From assembly GCA_035633415.1 (NCBI GenBank), contig DASQEZ010000016.1, positions 1 through 19,762 of the forward strand: a stretch of DNA of 19,762 nucleotides. Direction: 5' to 3'. The notes beneath the pieces were generated by a model. The model ran no database searches. It saw nothing but the letters and a program-made list of their open reading frames with translations, and had not been told where the DNA came from. The DNA is from Fodinibacter sp035633415. GTDB lineage: Bacteria > Actinomycetota > Actinomycetes > Actinomycetales > Dermatophilaceae. Positions 15,698 through 19,762 of this stretch are shown here, piece after piece; position 1 is the first letter of the stretch, and each line of letters starts with the position of its first letter. Both the position numbers and the translations under genes were made by a program.

Positions 15698-16246
15698 CTA
15701 CTCCCGGCTGCCCACGGCCTTCTGGCTGAGCCGGAAGAACACCGACAGCGCGACCCAGGCCACCACCCCGAGCACCGCCTGCCAGGTCTCGCTCGGGTCG
15801 CGCAGCCACGACAGCGAGCCGACGAGCACGCCGAGGCCCGCGAGCACCAGTGCGGCACCACCGATCGAGGTGCCCCATGCGACGAAGGCCTCCCGGGTCT
15901 TCTCGGCCAGCCAGCCTCCGGCGATGCCGATCGCCGGGATGAACACGACCGCCAGCAGGACGTTCCCGTCGCCACCCTCGAGCAGGCGGAACAGGCGCGC
16001 CCCGACGAGCAGGCCCACCAGGGAGCCCACGACGAAGAACACGAAGGTCGCCGCCACGCGCACCAGCACCCACGCCAGCAGGGCACCGACGGCGGCGACC
16101 ACGGCGGTCACCAGGAGGCTGGCGTCGAAGACGTTCGCGAGCAGCCACCCCGTGCCGAACCCCATCACGGTCAGGACGGTGCGGATCGACCACCCACCGG
16201 CCAGACCCAGCACCAGCCCGATGACGACCATCGTCAGACCGCTCAT
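15698..16246 (-). CDS. DUF4203-like multi-pass membrane protein of unknown function
   Basis: A 182-aa, highly hydrophobic protein with about seven predicted membrane helices (near 4-20, 23-38, 42-60, 64-83, 95-113, 122-145, 156-172). Glycine-rich helices, FVFFVVGSLVGLLVGARLF in the middle, and a short helical turn GGWLAEKTREAFVAW recall the DUF4203/TMEM198-like fold. No catalytic motif is seen and no function is assigned. ATG 16246 is preceded by GAGGGAG. The open frame extends upstream to 16657 as a shadow of pepN and was not used. It is divergent from pepN (82 nt between starts) and ends 71 nt before the repressor start, on the same strand. A shared promoter with the sugar operon is unlikely, because the operator and -10 element lie after it. 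Confidence 0.8.
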   Translation of the reverse strand: MSGLTMVVIGLVLGLAGGWSIRTVLTVMGFGTGWLLANVFDASLLVTAVVAAVGALLAWVLVRVAATFVFFVVGSLVGLLVGARLFRLLEGGDGNVLLAVVFIPAIGIAGGWLAEKTREAFVAWGTSIGGAALVLAGLGVLVGSLSWLRDPSETWQAVLGVVAWVALSVFFRLSQKAVGSRE

Positions 16247-16328
16247 CGCCGCTCCCTCGTCAGGTCGACGGCCCCGCGGCGCGTCGCTGCGCCCAGTGTG
16301 GCGCAGGTCCCTCTGGTTGGGTGGGGGT

Positions 16329-18818
16329 ATGCCGTCCCTCACCCGCACCGAGGCCGTCGCCCGGGCCACCCTGCTCGCCGTCGACGCCATGGAGGTCGAC
16401 CTCGACCTCGACCGGGGGCCGGAGCTGTTCGGCTCCCGCACGACGATCAGGTTCACCTGCCGCGCCCCGGGGGCCGCCACGTTCGTCGAGGTGCGACCGC
16501 GCACCCTGCACGCGGTGACGCTCAACGGTCGGGAGCTCGACCCGTCATCCCTGGTCGACGGCCGGCTCGAGCTGGCCGACCTCGCCGCCGAGAACGTGCT
16601 CGAGGTGGACGCGACCATGGCGTTCAGCCACGACGGGCAGGGCCTGCACCGCAGCACCGACCCCGCCGACGGCGAGGACTACGTCTACGGCCACCTGTTC
16701 CTCGACGCCGCCCCGACGGTGTTCGCCTGCTTCGACCAGCCCGACCTCAAGGCGCCCTACATGCTCGCCGTCACCGCCCCGGCGGAGTGGACCGTGCTCG
16801 GCAACGGTGGCGCCACCCTCGTCGCGCCGGGCCGCACCATGCTGGCCCCCACCCCGCCGCTGGCGACGTACTTCGTCACGGTGTGCGCGGGGCCGTGGGC
16901 GTCGGTGCGCGCCGAGCACGACGGCATCCCGCTCGGGGTGCACGCGAGGCGCTCGCTCGAGCCCCACCTGCTCGCGCAGGCCGAGCACGTGCTCGCGACC
17001 ACGCGAGCCTGTTTCGACCACTACCACCGGCTGTTCGGCATCCGGTACCCGTTCGGGGAGTACCACCAGGTGTTCGTGCCCGAGTTCAACGCGGGCGCGA
17101 TGGAGAACCCGGGGTGCGTGACGTTCCGCGACACGATGATCTTCCGCGGGGTGGCCACCCCCGACCAGGTGCTCTCGCGCAGCAACACGATCGCGCACGA
17201 GATGGCGCACATGTGGTTCGGCGACCTCGTGACCATGACCTGGTGGGACGACCTCTGGCTCAACGAGTCGTTCGCCGAGTACATGGCCTATCGCACGGTC
17301 TGCGAGGTGACCGAGTTCCGCGACGCATGGGTCGAGTTCGGCGTGGTCCGCAAGCTGTGGGGGTATGCCGCGGAGCGGGCGCCCAGCACCCACCCCGTCG
17401 CCGGGTCGCCGGCTCCCGATGCCCTGTCGGCCCTCGGCAACTTCGATGGCATCTCGTACGCCAAGGGAGCCTCGGTGATCCGCCAGCTGATCGCGCACAT
17501 CGGCGACGAGGCGTTCGTGGCCGGCGTGGTCGAGCACCTGCACGCGCACCAGTTCGGCAACGGCGACCTCGCCCAGTTCCTCGCGGCGATGGAGTCGGCG
17601 TCGGGCCGTTCCCTGGAGCGCTGGAGCGCGGCCTGGCTCGAGACGGCGGGGGCCGACCGGCTCGCGCTGGTCGGCGGCCTGCTGACCCGCACCCCTCCGG
17701 CCGCACACCCGGCCGACCGCCCCCACACGCTCGATGTCGCGGCCTTCGCCGGCGGCCGCGAGGTCGCCCGGGTCGAGGTCGTCGTCGAGGGCGAGCGCAC
17801 CCGTGTGCCGGGGCTCGAGTCCCTGCCCGCCGACGCCCTGGTCGTACCCAACGCCGGCGACCTCACCTGGGCGGAGGTCTCGCTCGATCCCCAGACCGTC
17901 GCCGCGCTTCCGACGCGGCTGCCCGACGTGCCCGACGAGCAGGCCCGGGCGGTGCTGTGGGTCGCCCTGCTCGGTGCGGTCAGCCGCGCCGAGGTCGACC
18001 CCCGCGTCGCGGTGGACGTGTTCGCCGCTGCCTGGCCCCGCGAGACCTCGGCTGCGGTGCTGTCGCGCACGGCGCTGGTCGCGACGAGCCGGGTCGTGCC
18101 GATGTTCCTGCCGCCGTCGGAGCAGGAGCGCGCGCTGGCACGGGTCGCCGCCGCGGCTGACGTCCTGCTCGCCCGGTCGGTGGCGGTCGGCGAGCACGGC
18201 GACGCGCTCGCCGTCGTCGCCGCCAGGGTCTGGGCTCGAAGCGGCTCCGACCCGGAGCGGCTGCGGCGCTGGGCGGCCGGTGACGGCATCCCCGGTGTGC
18301 TGCGGGGGGACGACGACTTCCGGTGGGGAGTGCTGAGGCGGCTCGCCTCCCTCGATGCGTTGGGCGAGAACGAGATCGAGCGCGCCGAGGCCGCCGACCG
18401 CTCCCTCGCCGGGTCGCTCGCCGCCCTGGGCGTGCGGGCCGTGCGGCCGACCGCTGCGGCAAAACGGTGGGCGTGGGCCCGGCTGCGCGACGACTCCGAG
18501 CTGTCGAACTACGCGGCGCTGGCGCTGGCGGACGGCTTCTGGGTCACCCCCGACCCCGACCTCGTGCGCCCCTGGGTCGAACAGGTGGGTGACCTCGTGG
18601 TCGGCTTGTCGGCACGGATGGGTGACGACGCCCTCTCGCGGGTCGTCACCGCCATCCACCCGACTCGGCTCGTCGACGATGCGACCGCCACCGCCTCGGC
18701 CGCGATGCTCGCCCGTGACGACCTCACCCCCGGCGTCCGGCGCGCCCTGGTGGATGCCGACCACGAGCTTCGTGAGGCGCTCACCAGTCGCCGTCGCTTC
18801 GACGGGGCCCGGCCGTGA
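16329..18818 (+). CDS. pepN: Aminopeptidase N (M1 family)
   Basis: Cytosolic zinc aminopeptidase that removes N-terminal residues from peptides; 829 aa, normal for actinobacterial PepN. The N-terminal beta-domain begins LTRTEAVARA, a common start for this group. The exopeptidase signature GAMENPG is at 256-262, the zinc site HEMAHMWFGD at 290-299 (HExxH, His290/His294) with the third ligand Glu313 in NESFAEYMAY exactly 19 residues later. The transition-state Tyr is Tyr377 in SYAKGASVI. Residues beyond about 500 form the helical ERAP1-C-like C-terminal domain. ATG 16329 follows GGGTGGGGG; the open frame upstream to 15870 is low-complexity shadow of the divergent membrane protein gene. The 3' end overlaps the DUF309 gene by 4 nt (GTGA). 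Confidence 0.96.
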   Translation: MPSLTRTEAVARATLLAVDAMEVDLDLDRGPELFGSRTTIRFTCRAPGAATFVEVRPRTLHAVTLNGRELDPSSLVDGRLELADLAAENVLEVDATMAFSHDGQGLHRSTDPADGEDYVYGHLFLDAAPTVFACFDQPDLKAPYMLAVTAPAEWTVLGNGGATLVAPGRTMLAPTPPLATYFVTVCAGPWASVRAEHDGIPLGVHARRSLEPHLLAQAEHVLATTRACFDHYHRLFGIRYPFGEYHQVFVPEFNAGAMENPGCVTFRDTMIFRGVATPDQVLSRSNTIAHEMAHMWFGDLVTMTWWDDLWLNESFAEYMAYRTVCEVTEFRDAWVEFGVVRKLWGYAAERAPSTHPVAGSPAPDALSALGNFDGISYAKGASVIRQLIAHIGDEAFVAGVVEHLHAHQFGNGDLAQFLAAMESASGRSLERWSAAWLETAGADRLALVGGLLTRTPPAAHPADRPHTLDVAAFAGGREVARVEVVVEGERTRVPGLESLPADALVVPNAGDLTWAEVSLDPQTVAALPTRLPDVPDEQARAVLWVALLGAVSRAEVDPRVAVDVFAAAWPRETSAAVLSRTALVATSRVVPMFLPPSEQERALARVAAAADVLLARSVAVGEHGDALAVVAARVWARSGSDPERLRRWAAGDGIPGVLRGDDDFRWGVLRRLASLDALGENEIERAEAADRSLAGSLAALGVRAVRPTAAAKRWAWARLRDDSELSNYAALALADGFWVTPDPDLVRPWVEQVGDLVVGLSARMGDDALSRVVTAIHPTRLVDDATATASAAMLARDDLTPGVRRALVDADHELREALTSRRRFDGARP

Positions 18819-19246
18819 GCGGGACCCGGGACCGCGACGAGGCCGGTCGCCCCCGACAGCAACGGCCCCGGGACGGTCTCGGCCGACCACTGCCGTACGG
18901 GGAGGCCGGGGTCGAGCCGGTGCCCGAGGAGCCGCTGCCCCCGGTGGAGGCGCTCGCCACGGCTCGCGCGCTGGTGCTCCAGGGCCGGCCGTTCGCCGCG
19001 CACGAGGTGCTCGAAGCCCGTTGGAAGGCCGGGCCCGACGACGAGCGCGACTTCTGGCAGGGCCTGGCGCAGCTGTGTGTCGGCCTGACGCACGCGGCCC
19101 GGGGCAACCCCGTCGGCGCCGACCGGCTCCTCGACCGGGGTGCGTCCCGGCTGCAGGAGTACGGCGCCCGGGGCGGCTCGACCCACGGGCTCGACCTCGA
19201 CGGGACGATCGCGTGCGCCCGCGAGGAGGCGGCCCTACAGGACTAG
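18815..19246 (+). CDS. DUF309 domain-containing protein
   Basis: A small soluble 143-aa protein. A polar, Arg/Pro-rich N-terminus (about 1-45) precedes the DUF309 core: ALVLQGRPFAAHEVLEARWK, then ERDFWQGLAQLCVGLTHAARGN, then GADRLLDRGASRLQEY. These match the family pattern (PFxAHExLExxW, then FWQGLIQLAxxxxHxxRGN), an all-helical domain of unknown biochemical function. The GTG start at 18815 is inside the pepN stop (GTGA), so it is translationally coupled to the aminopeptidase. Whether the pairing is functional is unknown. The gene stops at TAG 19244-19246, and no clear terminator with a T-run follows; the nearest hairpin is GCACC/GGTGC at 19282-19297. Confidence 0.88.
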   Translation: MSGTRDRDEAGRPRQQRPRDGLGRPLPYGEAGVEPVPEEPLPPVEALATARALVLQGRPFAAHEVLEARWKAGPDDERDFWQGLAQLCVGLTHAARGNPVGADRLLDRGASRLQEYGARGGSTHGLDLDGTIACAREEAALQD

Positions 19247-19706
19247 GGGGCCCGGCCCGGCACGCCCGTCGACGCGCTAGCGCACCGAGAGGGGTGCAGG
19301 CACGTCGTGGCCGGTGAGGTTGGCGCCGAGGCATCGGCAGCGGTGCCGGTGTCGACCATGCCCGGGGGCAGCGGCCGTCCTCGGGTTGTAGTGCTTGTCA
19401 GAGAGCTGCTGACCCCTCGGCCCCGTGGAGGTCGACTCCGCTGGGCCTCGTTCACACCTCATGAGGAATGCCTTCCCGAGATCGTGAAACGAGGCTGGTG
19501 CACGTGCCTCAGCAAGCAGGTGCAGCCATGGCACCTCCACGTAGCAGGTGGAGGCACAGCGCAGAAAGCCCCCACTCTGCCGCGGCGAGTGAGGGTTCGC
19601 CCACTGGTTCGCTGCCTCGAGACGATCCTGCGCCAGCCCGTCGTGGAGGCGTGGACCGCGCCCGTCGACCGCCGATGAGCACCAGCGCCGGCGCCGACGG
19701 CGGGGG
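19247..19706. other. Non-coding region rich in inverted repeats
   Basis: No open frame here looks like a real protein: the candidates are short, overlap on both strands and show no family motif. The region does hold many inverted repeats. These are palindrome GCGCTAGCGC (19274-19283); GCACC/GGTGC (19282-19297); GTCAG/CTGAC (19397-19413); GCCTCGTTCAC with GTGAAACGAGGC (19445-19455 / 19484-19495, one bulge) enclosing palindrome CCTCATGAGG (19457-19466); GTGCCTC/GAGGCAC (19504-19510 / 19551-19557) enclosing AGGTGC/GCACCT (19518-19523 / 19531-19536), or alternatively CCTCCAC/GTGGAGG (19534-19540 / 19548-19554); and CACTC/GAGTG (19573-19577 / 19587-19591). No tRNA, CRISPR or intrinsic terminator is recognised. 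A structured RNA or an extragenic repeat element is possible. Confidence 0.5.
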
Positions 19707-19762
19707 TCACTCCGCCCAGAAGCCGCGGGTGCCGAACATGTCGCGGTACGAGCCGAACGCCG
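19707..19762 (-). CDS. C-terminal end of an unidentified protein (cut by window)
   Basis: On the minus strand the last bases read AFGSYRDMFGTRGFWAE and then TGA (19709-19707), with no stop between there and the window edge. The residue mix looks like a genuine protein end rather than an Arg/Pro-rich shadow, and it would close a gene convergent with the pepN-DUF309 pair. Seventeen residues are too few to name a family. Confidence 0.4.
   Translation of the reverse strand, partial: AFGSYRDMFGTRGFWAE

Noticed and set aside
16545..19334. A 929-codon open frame on the minus strand opposite pepN, and similar long antisense frames opposite nuoM/nuoN (2696-4543) and opposite the glycosyltransferase and wecB (5446-7931).
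   Set aside because: They are low-complexity Arg/Gly/Pro/His-rich translations with no motifs, lying exactly opposite genes with strong family signatures. They arise from GC-rich third positions.
19580..19615. tRNA-like T-loop sequence (GGGTTCGCC) near 19592-19602.
   Set aside because: The flanking bases do not form a T-arm, and no matching acceptor, D or anticodon arms can be folded.
19307..19710. Small open frames on both strands of the 3' intergenic region (123 aa plus strand, 83-87 aa minus strand).
   Set aside because: They overlap one another, carry no recognisable domain or good ribosome-binding site, and coincide with dense inverted repeats, so they are more likely non-coding.
1..19762. 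Mobile elements, CRISPR arrays, phage genes or a defence system.
   Set aside because: No transposase, integrase, regularly spaced repeats, target-site duplications or defence-type domains were seen; all clear genes are metabolic, transport, envelope or proteolysis genes.

Overview
The window is very GC-rich, with strong G/C third-position bias that keeps long antisense frames open, and it uses many GTG starts and 1-4 nt stop/start overlaps. Complex I genes ending in nuoL-nuoM-nuoN, a DasABC-type sugar transporter with no ATPase of its own, a ROK repressor and a DUF309 protein all point to a high-GC actinobacterium, plausibly Micrococcales/Intrasporangiaceae-like. That taxonomic placement is inference; no rRNA is present.

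Layout: (1) 1-4375, plus strand: the end of a complex I (nuo) operon, with nuoL cut off at its 5' end, then nuoM and nuoN, overlapping head to tail. (2) 4413-5300, plus strand: htpX, a membrane metalloprotease, 37 nt after nuoN. (3) 15626 down to 5290, minus strand: a compact run of nine genes. It begins with a ROK-family repressor that has a perfect 19-bp palindromic operator in front of it. Next come a lipoprotein sugar-binding protein and two ABC permeases. A cytoplasmic GH3 beta-N-acetylglucosaminidase, a ROK sugar kinase and glucosamine-6-phosphate deaminase (nagB) follow, then UDP-GlcNAc 2-epimerase (wecB) and a membrane-bound processive-type GT2 glycosyltransferase. (4) 15698-16246, minus strand: a seven-segment DUF4203-like membrane protein. 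(5) 16329-19246, plus strand: aminopeptidase N and an overlapping DUF309 gene. (6) 19247-19762: about 460 nt with no convincing gene but dense inverted repeats, then the last codons of an unidentified minus-strand gene.

Reading the central cluster as a pathway: an N-acetylglucosamine-containing oligosaccharide (chitobiose, or possibly a cell-wall disaccharide) is captured by the lipoprotein and imported by the two permeases, presumably powered by a shared MsiK-type ATPase encoded elsewhere. GH3 splits it to GlcNAc, the ROK kinase phosphorylates it, and NagB feeds glycolysis. The GlcNAc-6-phosphate deacetylase (NagA) needed between kinase and NagB is not in the window. The unusual part is the tail: wecB and the GT2 enzyme lie on the same strand just downstream of nagB and look like a cell-surface polysaccharide module attached to an amino-sugar catabolic operon.

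The clearest non-coding signals are the 19-bp operator (15631-15649), 8-bp direct repeats one helical turn apart beside it (15668-15686), a C/A-rich G-poor leader before the binding-protein gene (14434-14498), a perfect 14-bp hairpin between the binding-protein and first permease genes (12978-13016), and the structured 3' intergenic region (19274-19605).
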